A stretch of DNA of 64,000 bases. It comes from Sipunculus nudus (lineage: Eukaryota; Annelida; Sipuncula; Golfingiida; Sipunculidae). The notes beneath the pieces were generated by a model. That model saw nothing but the letters and a program-made list of their open reading frames with translations. It was not told the DNA's origin and did no database searches. Shown here one piece after another: positions 43,351 to 55,500 of the stretch (position 1 is the first letter of the stretch; each line of letters starts with the position of its first letter). Location: assembly GCA_026874595.1 (NCBI GenBank), contig CM049310.1, forward strand, positions 27,267,058 through 27,331,057, given 5' to 3'. Position numbers and translations under genes: made by a program.

Positions 43351-43950
43351 AGCTACCTTATTTCATGTTTCCTATAGCGACCAAGCCATGACAACCCGAC
43401 TCAGTCGGCATTCGGATAATTGGGCTGGTAAGCCTACTCGAGTCGTGATACTAGTAATATGGAGGAATGTATCGCAGTAGGCTTGCATCTGGTTGCATTC
43501 ATATTGTGGTAAACGGCCCATAATCTCAATATTATGCTTGGAATGGTGAATAAAGACAATAATATATATGTGAGCTCGCAACCCAAATTAAAACACCGTA
43601 TCCATAGACACGGGTCATTTCCTGTGTCACCTGCAAGTTGCCTGCGTCCTGTAACCCGTGCGAGCCATGCTTGTGTTCATGCTGTCATAAATTCAACACA
43701 CATGCCGAGGGGTTTACCAATGTGCTGGGTTAAACAGGAACTTTTCTCGCTCATATATGGTATTATCAGAAAGTACACAAAAATTGCTAACGAATGGTCT
43801 GGTTTATGTTGATTGACAGTGTACCTGTAGCCCATGAATCGTTGTCAGAAATGACGAAAATATTTGCATCTTCATAAGGCCTTATAATGCGATCCTCAGA
43901 CGTAGATGTCATGACACTCTGGCGCCAGTAATATGGTCGTAATGCCAGAG
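43351..43950. other. Unassigned sequence
   Basis: Somewhat GC-richer, with no gene or repeat that I recognise. Confidence 0.4.
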
Positions 43951-43954
43951 GGTC

Positions 43955-46540
43955 AATATGACGCTAATAGCGACCATGCACTCTTCGTCCGTCTGTCCGG
44001 CCGTCCGTTAACAGGGCACAAATCGTAACCACTGGACCTTGAATTTTCAAACTTGACATCCGGGGAGGTCCATTTAAAGTCTCCTTGGAAACTTAGAATA
44101 AGGTCTCTATTACCCATATTTTTCAAGCTATGGGGCTCCGAAGTACCCCCCCCCCCCCAGAATAATAGAAAATTTGATACAAAAACTTCAGTACCTGAAT
44201 AACGACTGCCTTGATCACCATGATTTTTTTGTATGAATATTGATCATGGAGGGTTCCATCAGTTCCTGCAAACTGGTGGCGCCACCTGTATTTTTTCTCA
44301 TTTTAACGATTTTTTCTCTTCTTTTGATACCTTTAAAGAAGCTGTCATCTGTTAACAGGGCACAAATCGTAACCGCTGGATCTGGAATCTTCGCACTCGA
44401 AATCAAAGGAGGCCCATAAAAAGTCTCCGTGGAAACATGAAATTAGGTCTCTGTTACTAATATCCTCCGAGCTATGAAGCTCGTAAGTACCCCCAGAATA
44501 ATTGAAAGTGTGATACAAAAACTCCTCTGAGACCCTTTCGAAACCCAGCATAGTTTTTCCTTCACCTATGTTGTTTTGCCTAACAAATACAGGTGACACC
44601 ACCAGCAATCCTATCTGTGCGATACGAATCTGGGTGTCTGGATAACAGCCGATATCTCAGGAGTGGCTCAATGTATTGTGCTGAAAGTGTGCATGTCCAT
44701 AGATCTTGGATCGCTTCATCTCATAATTGTGACTGGTGGCACCACCTACAAAACTTTTAGCGTAGTGTCCATCTGTGCATTTTCCATCTGTTCATCCGAG
44801 TGTTTCTTCAATGTATTGAGTTGAAATTGTGCAGGTTCATAGATCCTCAACACCTACATCTTGTAAACAAGACTGGTGGCACTGTCTGCAGTCGTTTTCG
44901 CGTGGCGTCCATCAGTATATTTGCTTTTGGTGAAGATTGCTCATATCTCAGGAATGGTTCAAGATATTGGTCTGAAATTTGGTAAGTCCATCAATCTTGG
45001 AAAGTTTTCTCATAAACCAGACAGGTGGTGCCTGCTACTTTCCCAGTTTTGTAGAATAAATAAATGCCCTTTTCTCAGGAGTGATTTGCCTTATTGGCCT
45101 GAAATGATGTATACCCATAGATCTTGGACTCCTCCATCTTGTACGTACGACTGGTGGTGCCATCTGCAATAGTTTTCCTGTGGCATTTATCCAAACATGT
45201 GGTTTGGGTGAAATTGCTAATATCTCAGGAATGGTTCAAGGTATTGCTCTGATATTTGGCATGTCCATCCATCTTGGAGAGTTCTCTCGTAAGCCAGACA
45301 GGAGGCGCCACTTACCTTCCTGTTTTTGTAGAATAAATTAATGCTTTTTTTCTCAGGAGTGATTTGCTGTATTGGCCTGGAATTGTCCAATTCCATAGAT
45401 CTTGGACTCCTCCATTTTTTATTCAAACCTGGTGGCGCTATTTGCAATTGTTTTCCTGTGGCGTCCATCCGTACATGTGCTTTGGGTGAAAATTGCTCAT
45501 ATCTCAGGAGTGGCTCAATGTATTGTGCTGAAAGTGTGCATGTCCATAGAGCTTGGATCTCTTCATCTCATAATTGTGACTGGTGGCACCACCTACAGTA
45601 CTTTTAGCGTAGTGTCCATCTGTGCATTTTCCATCCGTTCATCCGAGTGTTTCTTCAATGTATTGAGTTGAAATTGTGCAGGTTCATAGATCCTCAACAC
45701 CTACATCTTGTAAACAAGACTGGTGGCACTGTCTGCAGTCGTTTTCGCGTGGCGTCCATCAGTATATTTGCTTTTGGTGAAGATTGCTCATATCTCAGGA
45801 ATGGTTCAAGATATTGGTCTGAAATTTGGTAAGTCCATCAATCTTAGAAAGTTTTCTCATAAACCAGACGGGTGGTGCCTGCTACTTTCCCAGTTTCTGT
45901 AGAATAAATAAATGCTCTTTTCTCAGGAGTGATTTGCCGTATTGGCCTGAAATGATGCAAACCCATAGATCTTGGACTCCTCCATCTAATACTTAAAACT
46001 GGTGGTGCCATCTGCAATAGTTTTTCTGTGGCATTTATCCATACATGTGGTTTGGGTGAAAATTGCTCATATCTCAGGAGTGGTTCAAGGTATTGCTCTG
46101 ATATTTGGCATGTCCATCCATCTTGGAGAGTTTTCTCGTAAGCCAGACAGGAGGCGCCACTTACCTTCTTATTTTGTAGAATAAATTAATGCTTTTTTTC
46201 TCAGGAGTGATTTGCTGTATTGGCCTGAAATTGTCCAATTCCATAGATCTTGGACTCCTGCATCTTTTATTCAAACCTGGTGGCGCTATCTGCAATAGTC
46301 TTCCTGTGGCGTCCATCCGTACATGTGCTTTTGGTGAAAATTGCTCATATCTCAGGAGTGGTTCAAGGTATTGGTCTGAAATTTGGCATGTCAATCCGTC
46401 TTGGAGCGATGTCTCGTTAACCAGGCATTTATAAGGACTCTTCGCCAAATTCATGATTTTTGGGCACTCTGGCAGTCATTTTGCTCATTATTCAACATTC
46501 CTTGAATTCAGCTGAGCGTCATGGGCCATGGGCCACTAGT
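43955..46540 (-). repeat. Large family A element carrying a higher-order repeat
   Basis: Left side: CGTCCGTCTGTCCGG, TTAACAGGGCACAAATCGTA and two family A modules, with palindrome GGTGGCGCCACC at 44275-44286. The middle is replaced by the 140-bp-unit array at 44650-46440. The right side ends CAGCTGAGCGTCATGGGCCA near 46508-46535, a diverged form of the family A right end. So the same ends enclose a different interior. Confidence 0.65.
44650..46440. repeat. 847-bp higher-order repeat of six 127-150 bp subunits, about 2.1 copies
   Basis: Subunits start at CTCAGGARTGGTTCAAGGTA-like words near 44653, 44800, 44946, 45073, 45221 and 45350. The series then restarts at 45500. Copies one period (847 bp) apart are almost identical, while neighbouring subunits within a period are well diverged; 44800-44985 and 45647-45832 even encode the same conceptual 61 residues. 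Each subunit has one CTGGTGGCRCCAYCT-like palindromic word. Not coding. Confidence 0.85.
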
Positions 46541-47580
46541 TTATACAAGGACCTCCCTGGAACTTATTCAAATTGTGCAAATCTGACATACAGGGTGCTT
46601 AAAATATGTCCTTTCACATATCTTAAAGAATATAGGTAACAGTGACTTTTTTTCGGTTGTCCATGGAGACATAAAAATGACCTCCATCTATAAAGTAAGA
46701 CAGTTAAGGTTTAGGCCATATCTGACTTTCTGGGAGCTCAAAATTAGGGTTACCGCTCTCAAGTCACAGCTATATAGGCCACCATGAGCTTATCTTAGGT
46801 GTTGTAGAAGATTTGCCCCAGACCTCCGTTAATTTTAAGCTAGAGGGTTCTATAGGTTCAACCGTTATGATTTGTGCCCATCTAACTTTCACAGTTTTAA
46901 AATCATGTTTTTTTGGTTTTTTTTTTTTTTCATAGAGCTCGTAGAATATTGGTCACAGTGACCCAAATTCTGGATTCAAAGGAGACTTGCAGACTATAGG
47001 TCACCATGAACATTTTGCCCAGGACCTCCTTGTATGTTATGTAAGAAGATTCTAGGCCGACTGACTACAATTTGTACCCTGTCTGTCTGGGTACACAAAA
47101 TCATGTTTTTTTTTGCCCATAGCCTGCAAAATATATATCACGATGACCTAATTTCAGGTTTCCATGAAAGTTTGCCCAAAAATTTGCTGGATGTTGCGGC
47201 AAAAGATTCTAAGCCTACCTGATAAAATTTTGCCCATCTGACAGCCAGGGTGTCTTTTTTGCAAAGCTCGAATAATAAAGGTCACAGTGACATAATTTCA
47301 TGTTTCTAAGGACATTTGTTCAGGACCTCCCTGAATTTAAGTTAGAAAGGTTCTACGCCTAATGGATACTAGTATAATTTGTGCCGCATCTGACTTTCTA
47401 AGTGCTCAAACTCAAAACTCGCAGAATATGTCACCATGACCTAATTTCAGGTTTTCAAGGAGAATTGCCTAGGACCTACCTTGATATACAATTTGAAGGA
47501 TCAAGGTCAGTAACTATTTCTGCCCTATTAATGGACGAACAAAAGGTGATCGCTATGGCTCACATGACTTACAGCTGTAG
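46541..47580 (+). repeat. Family A element, reverse orientation
   Basis: Four to five modules of about 180 bp with AGGACCTCCCTGAATTTAAG, GATTCTAGGCC, TTTGTGCCCATCTGA and GTCACAGTGACCTAATTTCA. Ends with GATCGCTATGGCTCACATGA then CTTACAGCTG near 47549-47578, the counterpart of the family A hairpin end. Confidence 0.65.
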
Positions 47581-47604
47581 CACTCACTATGCATACCACT
47601 GCGG

Positions 47605-48330
47605 GCTGGACTGGTGTAAACAATACCTGACACGGCGGTTGAAACTTGAATAAAAGCTGCAGGTTTTGACTACTTGCTTTCACCTTTCATATTATACAAG
47701 GTTTCATCCTTATGTGTAAACGCTGTGAAAATTACACTAACAGTGCGCATAGGAAAAAAAAAATGTGCCTTGGTCAAAATTGGGCAAAAATTAAAGGTAC
47801 TGCTTTACATTTATGCTAATTACTTTAAAAAATTCATAATTCTGCTCTAATGTAAAATAAATCTAAATTTAATATAGTTACATCCTTAAAAGACTCTCTA
47901 GCTTCAGCCGTTGACATGTAAAGAAGGTAGATATAGATCATGATGTTTTGACAAGGTGCATTATGTTCGGGTCCGCAAATTCTGATACTTATATTATATC
48001 TAATTTCTGGCAGGTGCATAGTAAATAAACCGAGAACCATATATACCAAACCTGAACGAAACAACAAAGTGGGCAGTCTTGAAGTGTAACAATACGTTTT
48101 AAATGAAAAATGGAGGTTTTTGTTTAATTTCTCGAAGGATTAAAGTCGCAGTGACCCAATTCGGGTCTCGGAGTAGAACTTAGGGACATCTAGCCCTATG
48201 TCGAATTTTGGATTCGTAGGTCCAATGGTTTCAAAACGTGCCTTGTTAATGGACGTCCGGCTGGCCGGAGGGGCGACGGACAAATTCTATGACTATATCC
48301 CAGATGTGACTCATTGTCAGCTGAGCAAAA
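47605..48330 (+). repeat. Dispersed repeat family B, copy 3
   Basis: Starts GGTGTAAACAATACCTGACA and ends CATTGTCAGCTGAGC, directly followed by an A-rich run (48327-48350). Same block order as 22185-22930. Confidence 0.75.
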
Positions 48331-48499
48331 AAAAAAGAAAAAAAAAAAAGGCCAATTTTCTTGTGGCAGCATATGTTTATTAACCATCCCGGTTAGTGAA
48401 AGCCTGCACATCTGGATCATAGGATAGGCTAAGGTGTAATGAAAATCTCTATAACTTCTAAAGTATTTAACACAATGCAACAAATTGCACTTCATGTGA

Positions 48500-49901
48500 A
48501 AAAGTAGGAATTTTTCTTCAATCTCAAATCCTGCTGCAAGCACGGAAGCTGGTGGTTGATCATTGAGGCGAACTGATCCAATGACGGTTGGCCCAAGATC
48601 TTAAAAGTTCGAAGGCCAGCCGCGCACTCTGCTGCCACTCTGAGGGGATCGGACTGGAGCTGAATGCAAGAGCATCTGTGATCGTATTTCATATGCCCAT
48701 ATGTGGCAGGGAGTCACGCGAAGTTTGATAGAGCAACACAACCGTAATTCTGGAACAAACGATGTACCTTGCATCAAGGAGCGAGGAGACCTCCACGCAG
48801 CCAGAACCGACCGTTATTCATGCCCGCGGGACGTGGGAAGTGTGCGTTTCTGCGTAGACCGGTGTAACCGATGCTGGCGAAACAGTTGTTGAACCAGCCT
48901 CGTCTCCATCCCGCTGGAGGAATGAAATTGGCTGCCCAGTTGAAATCGCCCAAAATCTCCAATGTACCCGGCGTGCCGATAGAGGACGCAAGACTATTTT
49001 TTCCGCCATTGAGACTATAAGGATGGCTGTGCCCTGACTTCAGTTCAGCCGAATCCCGCAACTTTATCTGACGGGAGGGTGCCACACTAGGATTCTCTTG
49101 ACTGATGATATAACTCGAGCGAACCCAATGTGCGGTGAACAAGGTCTCTGGTCCCTATGCAGGTGAGTAGTACAGACCGATCTCGTTGGTACAGTACCAA
49201 GTCATCCAGTTAAGGGATGTCTGAAATGCGCTGGGATTGTACATTAAGTGCTTCTTTATCCAAGCATTGTGAAAATATCCATGGCGCTAGACTCAGTCCG
49301 TACAGGACTGCCCTATACTGATAGATGCGATTCTTGTACGTGAACCAAAGAAAGAGCTGACTCGCAGGGTGGATAAGATTATGGAAGTATCCATCCTTCA
49401 GGGGGAAAACCCATGCAGTCGCCCTGTTGAACATACGTAACACGGAGTGGATGTAGTGCATCTGATACCGGGGCGCGTCTGTACAGCGATTAAGGGCCTT
49501 TAAATCTATAATTTGGCGCCACTTGCCGTTCTCTTTCTTTACAATAAATAGTTGAGAGTAAAACCACGGACAGTGGGACCCTGCTGTGTATTTCTGTGAT
49601 CTCTTGCTCTAGGGCAACCCCGTTTCTTCGGATTAGAAGGAAAGGGTATAAGCTACGATTCCGTTGTGCGAGGTGGAAGGTGTGTGAAATGTAGGAACAA
49701 ACCTTGCCGGATAGTGCGGAAAAGAAAGTTGTTGGACGTTATAGTGCACCAACCCTCAAATATAAGCCTGGACCACACCGGTGTGGCATCATTGTAGAGA
49801 TTCAGGGGTAGGGCCTCGGGGCCCCCCTGACTGCGAGATTGGGAACTGGCACATTTCGGTGAGCGAGTGCGTGGCTTCAGAGCGGACCTTTTCGACGTCA
49901 A
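48500..49901 (-). pseudogene. DIRS-like retroelement, reverse transcriptase/RNase H remnant
   Basis: Minus-strand fragments in order: WSRLIFEGWCTITS with an FTHLPPRTTES segment (49653-49901); KENGKWRQIIDLKALNR in another frame; and MHYIHSVLRMFNRATAW, FPLKDGYFHNLIHPASQ, YRAVLYGLSLAPWIFSQCL (49210-49461). This is the pattern of DIRS/Ngaro-type RT (LKDAYFHIPIHP, YxFxxLPFGLSxAPxxFT). The catalytic box reads stop-LDDLVLY: the Tyr codon of YLDD is now TAA at about 49207-49209. A later RNase H-like piece has LGQPSLDQFASMINHQLP (about 48540-48600). Multiple frameshifts. No tyrosine recombinase or terminal repeats found. Confidence 0.75.
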
Positions 49902-49974
49902 ACGATGGTCCGAAACCAGTCCTTGAACCGACAGGTTGGCGGGTCCACCATAACGTTTTTGCTTCCCATTAAGG

Positions 49975-50097
49975 TGACTTCCACAAAGTATACTCCCCGT
50001 GTAGGGGCTGTGTATATAGCTCTTGTTGCAGTGACACAGGCAGTTCTGGTGGGAGACTTTTGTGGCTGTGATGCATATGTAGCTCTGGTGAGAGGCT
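49975..50097. repeat. 37-bp minisatellite, left remnant (about 3 units)
   Basis: GTATATAGCTCTTGTTGCAG, GGTGGGAGACTTTTGTGGCT and TAGCTCTGGTGAGAGGCTC match the array at 58003-58980 in sequence, period and orientation. It ends exactly where the T-rich end of the LINE begins. Confidence 0.85.
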
Positions 50098-53000
50098 CTT
50101 TTTTTTTAATTCCATAAATCATCTTACAAAAAGGAAACTAATATAACAGTACAATACAATCACAAAGCGACTTACAACAAATAATATGACAATACATTAC
50201 AAGCAAAACACAAATGACGCAGCAAAGTAGTACGTAGAATAAGGAAAGAGTCATACTTAAGAGATAAATGCTACTTGAAACAAAGTACATGAAATAAAAC
50301 ATAATACGTATATAGTCAAACTTACAGTAAGAACAGAATGTCTCTTGTACGAGTATTTTAGTATATATTTAAAAATAAACGTGATCAACTTGTTTAAATT
50401 TTGTTCATGGTTGCATGAAGCTGATCTCAGGGTGGAGAAAGAGGGGTTATCATAATAAAAAAAACCAAGAGAGAGAGAAGAAAGAAATGATGGGGGGGGG
50501 GGTTCTTAGAGGTTGTTGTCTGTGTCAGATGGTTTGAATGATTCTCAAAGTTGAGGTTTCAGAAAACATTTCATCGCACTTTTTATAATGTAGGAAAATG
50601 TTACCATTCTTATAAGCAATATTTCTTTCTATGGTATAGATCTGTTTGAAATATGATTGGTAATTGATGAAATTTGGCATAATGTCTTTACATTTACTCG
50701 CATATATAAATCGTTTAACTAATAATGTGAGGGTGTTTAACAGAGGATTGTTGTTGTAGCTGAAGATAACAGACTTCATACTGAAGCTACTTTCAGGTAT
50801 TATAATATGTAAATTTGCAAGCCATTTTTTTTAATTGTGATAAAATGGTCTGTGTTACACAGCAACTATAAAATATATGCACAAGAGTTTCCGTCTCTTT
50901 TTTACAGAGTGAGCAGAGCTCACTATCAGCTTTACCTATCCTATATGAAAAAGGGTTGAGAGTTATATTTCTGTGAATTATTCTGAACTGAAACATTCTT
51001 AATACTTCTGATACTGTGGTTCTTTTAATGTTCTTGAAGGCTTCAAATACTAAATATTGACAATCACATTGCATTTCTTAAGACCACTTTTCAATAGCCT
51101 TCTTAGGTTCTGTACAAACTGCTAGAATTAAATCATTATAAACCTTTTGTGTAACTTTCTTGATATTCATTATTGTTTCAATTTTTGGTTTATATGGACT
51201 GTAATTATCCGTGTTTATACATGTTTTCACAGGTTTTTTTCCAAACAGCTGGGATAGCATCAATTAAACACATATACTGCATTTTATCAAATTTTGCTTT
51301 TGTACTATTTACAAGTTCTGCATGTGACTGGAATATATAGTTAATACCATTATATTTTAAAATATCATACAATTTTGTTACACCTGCATTATATAATTCT
51401 TTATTATACACCGTTGTTTTATCTATTTTGATATGAGAGTTGAAAAATAACTCTTGGCTTAAAATTTCGTCAGGAGTATATACATTTTTGAAATTGTATT
51501 TGCACCATGCATTTAAAACATCTCTCCAAAATGGATTGCATGTTTTATCAAATTTACCTGTATCACATGACTTAAGGTTACATTTGAATAGATAAGAGCC
51601 CAGTCTCTTAAATTGTAAATTAACAATTTGCCTCCAACCTTCATCCAAGGGGCCCGACAAGAAACGCTTTACCCAAGAAATTTTTAAAGAATCAAATTTA
51701 GATTTCAAATGTACCATATCTAGTCCCCCTTTTTCTGCTGGTGCTATAAGAGTAGCCTTCCTGTATTGTTTACCCCATATAAATTTCCAAAGTAAGGCTT
51801 CAATATCATTTATATAAGCTAAGGATGGATTTGGTAACACTTGCAGTGCATACATCAGTTGCGATAAGATGTGGGCTTTTATAATGGTAATTTTCCCTGA
51901 CAGTGACATAACTCTGTATGACCATACATGTATTATTGTTTTAATTTTGCTGAGGATTTCTTTATAATTAATGTCTTTCATTTTTCTCCAGTCAGGATGG
52001 ACAGATATTCCCAAAATATTTACTGGTTCAGTGCTCCATTTGAGACCTTACCTTTCAATATTATCTTGTTCATCAGCATTAAGTGTCATAGGCATGACTA
52101 CAGATTTTTCAACATTTACTTTAAGTCCAGAGATTTTGTGAAACATTTCAAATGTTTTAAGAAGTTCTTTAACAGACTGGGAACCACCAGTGAGAGTAAC
52201 AACTGTATCATCTGCTAGTGAATTAATTTGTGTTCATAACCCCCAATATTTACACCTTTTATTTTTGCATTATTCCTTATCTTAACAGCTAAAATTTCTG
52301 AGGCTAGTATAAATAAATAGGGAGACAAGTGGCAACCTTGCCTTAGACCCCTCCTTATAGGAAAGTATGTAGTTGCCCATCCTCTATTTATGCACAACTG
52401 TTAATATTTGAATAAAGTACTTGTACCCATTTCCTAAAATGTGGTCCAAAATTTAGTAAATCTAAGGCCAAAATAAAAAAAAGGTATGGTTCTCAGGCAC
52501 TTTTTTTCAGAAATCAATGCGGGCGGGCGCTTTTTTTATTTTAAATTTTTTGGTATGTTTCGATAAAAATGTCAAATGATAAGGGAAAAGCATGAAAATA
52601 ACAGTTTTATTTTTCTAAATAAGTAAAAGCACTACAAAACAAAGGAAATTGTATGGTTTTATCCTCTTGAAAGATTTGTCGGAGCGGCAGCAGCTCAAAA
52701 TTGGAAAGTTTTTATTGAAAATCAAAATAAAAAGTTTTGATGCGGGGGTTTAAAATTGATGCGGGCGGTGCCTGAGAACCATACCTTTAATTTTTTTTGG
52801 CCTAATGTATTTTGAATGTGGGGCCATTCTAAAATATCAAAGGCTTTTTAAAAAAATCTATTGATATGAGAGCTTTTTATCTTATGTTTGTTTGAATGTG
52901 CAAATATATCTGTAATTTTGATTATATTTTCTCCAATATATCTATTTTTCATAAAACCTGTTTGATCACAGTGAATGATTGAAGGTAGTGTAGTTTTGAG

Positions 53001-54649
53001 TCTATTAGCTAAGGTCTTGGCAAGTATTTTATAATCTGTATTTAAAAGAGAGAGAGGACGCCAGTTTTTCAATAATAGAGAATCTTTTCCTTTCTTAGGG
53101 ATAAGGCAGATGATGCCTTGGTGCATTGTTAATGGCAGTGTATTGTTGTTAAAGGAATATTTAATAGCATCCATAAAGTATTTTTTTTTAAATCCAACCA
53201 AAATTTTTGATAAAATTCTGCTGGGAATCCATCAGGCTCTTGTGTTTTATTGATTTTGAGGGATTTTATTGTTTTATGAAATTCAGATGGAGAAAGATCT
53301 CCTTCACAGATGAGTGCCTCCTCTTCATTTAGTGTATTTAATTCCTCTTTTGTAATAAACTGATGGGTACAGCCAACTTGAGTTTCAACTGGTGTATATA
53401 AATCTTTATAAAACTGAAACTGTTCTTTTAAAATTAGTTTTGTGTCCTTAATGAGTTTTCCTTTTTTATTTTTCAACTTAAGAATTGATTTTTGTTCAAA
53501 GTTTCTTTTTTTCTAAATTAAGGAAATATTTTGTTGGTTTATCTCCTTCAGAGAACCATCTGGATCTGCATCTGACTATAGCTCCCCTGGTTTGTTCCTC
53601 AATGAAGGATTTATGATTATTTACTGTCATTTCCCATTTGCATTTATCTTCTGACTTTTTAGTTTTATTATATTGGAACTGGGCTTTGCGCATTTCTTTC
53701 TCTAATAAAATTAATTTATCAACAAATTTTTTCTTTTTGTTAGTAGCATAAGCTTTGCTTTCACCTCTTATTTGACATTTTAATGTATCCCAAAGTGTGG
53801 CTGGGTTAGCTTCTGTATTATATTTTACAGTCATTTTTATACATTCTTTAATCTGTTTTATATAAGCCTCATCTTCAAGGAGAGAACAGTTGAGTTTCCT
53901 GGTAACCTGGCCCGCGTGGATGATCAATTGACATTAAACCTATATTTATCAGTGAATGGTCTGTTTTATATCCACTATCAATGTCAGAACTATAAATGTA
54001 ATTACAAAGACTATCACTAATTAGAAAGTAATCCAGGCGACAAAACACAGGTTTTGGGTTATGCCTATGCCATGTGTAATTAAGTGTCCCTGGATGTTGT
54101 GCTCTCCAGATGTCTGTCAATTGTGCAAGTTTCATCCATTGTAATACTGTCTGTCTTGATATTTCTTGAGTGTGTTTATTTCCACCTGCTTTATCAACTG
54201 TTGGGTTTATTGTTACATTAAAATCACCAGCAATAATCAGTTTATCTGTATGTAAGTTAGTTAATGTATTCATAAGATCCAGAAAAAAACTCTGGTTAGT
54301 CTTTGTTTGGCCCATATAAGTTCACTAAGGTTACATTATGGATCCCTATTGTGGTATTAATAATTATAAACCTTCCACATTTGTCTGTCTTAATGTCTTT
54401 AACATGGATACCTGATTTGTGTTTTATTAAAATACTGACTCCCTTGGCTTGATTTGTGCCATGGCTAAAATAAATTTGATTCCCTCACTCTGTTTTCCAT
54501 CTTTTTTCATTCTCTAAACTGCTGTGTGTTTCTTGAAGAAAAACTTTATCATACTTTTTTCTATTCAACCAATAAAATATATCTCTTCTTTTTACATTAC
54601 TACCTAAACCTCTTACATTCAAAGATGCAATATTACATGCATCTGCCAT
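50098..54649 (-). pseudogene. L1-like LINE, ORF2 (endonuclease-reverse transcriptase) and 3' end
   Basis: ORF2 starts MADACNIASLNVRGLGSNV at 54649 and can be followed to IIQTI-stop at 50525. Apurinic endonuclease: FLQETHSS, LVNLYGPN, LIIAGDFNVTINPT, RLDYFLIS, KTDHSLI. RT: DGFPAEFYQKFW, ICLIPKKGKD, NWRPLSLLNTDYKILAKTLA, CDQTGFMKNRYIGEN, IRRGLRQGCHLSPYLFILAS, then a catalytic box SLADDT, reached only through a frameshift next to a TAG at about 52215. C-terminal: HVWSYRVMSLSGKITIIKAH, LLWKFIWG. Several stops and frameshifts; a MITE interrupts it at 52456-52808. Without the MITE it is about 3.8 kb, a normal L1-clade ORF2 length. 50098-50107 is a T run, the poly(A) tail on the LINE strand. No ORF1 was recognised upstream. 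Confidence 0.92.
52456..52808. mobile_element. MITE of about 350 bp inserted in LINE ORF2, TA target site
   Basis: Inverted ends of about 36 bp: AGGCCAAAATAAAAAA then GGTATGGTTCTCAGGCAC on the left, GTGCCTGAGAACCATACC then AAA-rich and GGCCT on the right. TA lies at each boundary. Removing it rejoins LINE coding on both sides (KAFDILEWPHIQNT ... LLNFGPHFRKWVQVLYSN). A related fragment lies upstream of ELOA at 25738-25905. Confidence 0.88.
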
Positions 54650-55500
54650 GGTAACAATTAGCTATGTCTGTTGCTCCCTTATCTATGAAAGTATAATACC
54701 CTGTTGAGTTTATCTTGTACATACTATTAGTCTCCAGCAAATAAATATATGATATCCATATCCTGTCTTTTGTATTGATTTGAAACTTGAATGAGAACAA
54801 ACACACATAAAACATAACAAGCCACAAATACGTAAAACACGTCTGAAGCATCGTGTATAACAGACTTCTTGGTCCTGACATGCAGTAGGTACTGCTGATG
54901 CTAACTTACAGCAGCAAGAGTGCTTGTCTAATGAGATGTTGAAAGGGGTTGTGGCAAAATACAACGACTGTTCATGGCTCCTTATAACTACAATTGCCTT
55001 ATATTCCACTTAAATATATTATACAAATGTCAGAATAAATGGTAAAGGTATCATAGATGTATATTAAATTACTAGAACTAAACAAGCTCATTTAACCTCA
55101 TATAAATATTAGGCTTTATAAGGTTTAAGCAAATTAACCAAATTGAAGATGTCTAATACAGACACTGTACTACAAATTCCTTTATCCAGGTTGATTTATA
55201 AGTCTGGTTGACTGGTATTATCCCTAATAGTACAATATTAATATCCTTGCATTATTATTTATTAAATTTTTAATAATTAATTTATGAATATTTATGCTAT
55301 TTACATTCTCTTTACCCAATGTGATAGATGGATACTGCAAATATATACTGGATGACTGTTCAGTAATATCATCTAAACACATATTTAATAGTATTATAGT
55401 ACTTTAAACCTTAATCTAAAAGTGGAGGTTCCAATTCAAAAAGGGGAATGAATTGACAAAAATTAATCAAAAGTAATAATAATAAGTTATAAATACCATC
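54650..55500 (-). other. Sequence between LINE ORF2 and 5' monomers
   Basis: This is where ORF1 of an L1-type element would be expected. I find no esterase, RRM, coiled-coil or zinc-knuckle signature, only short frames. Confidence 0.45.

Noticed and set aside
44800-45832. Two identical 61-residue frames (44800-44985, 45647-45832)
   Set aside because: They are the same piece of an 847-bp higher-order repeat, not paralogous genes.
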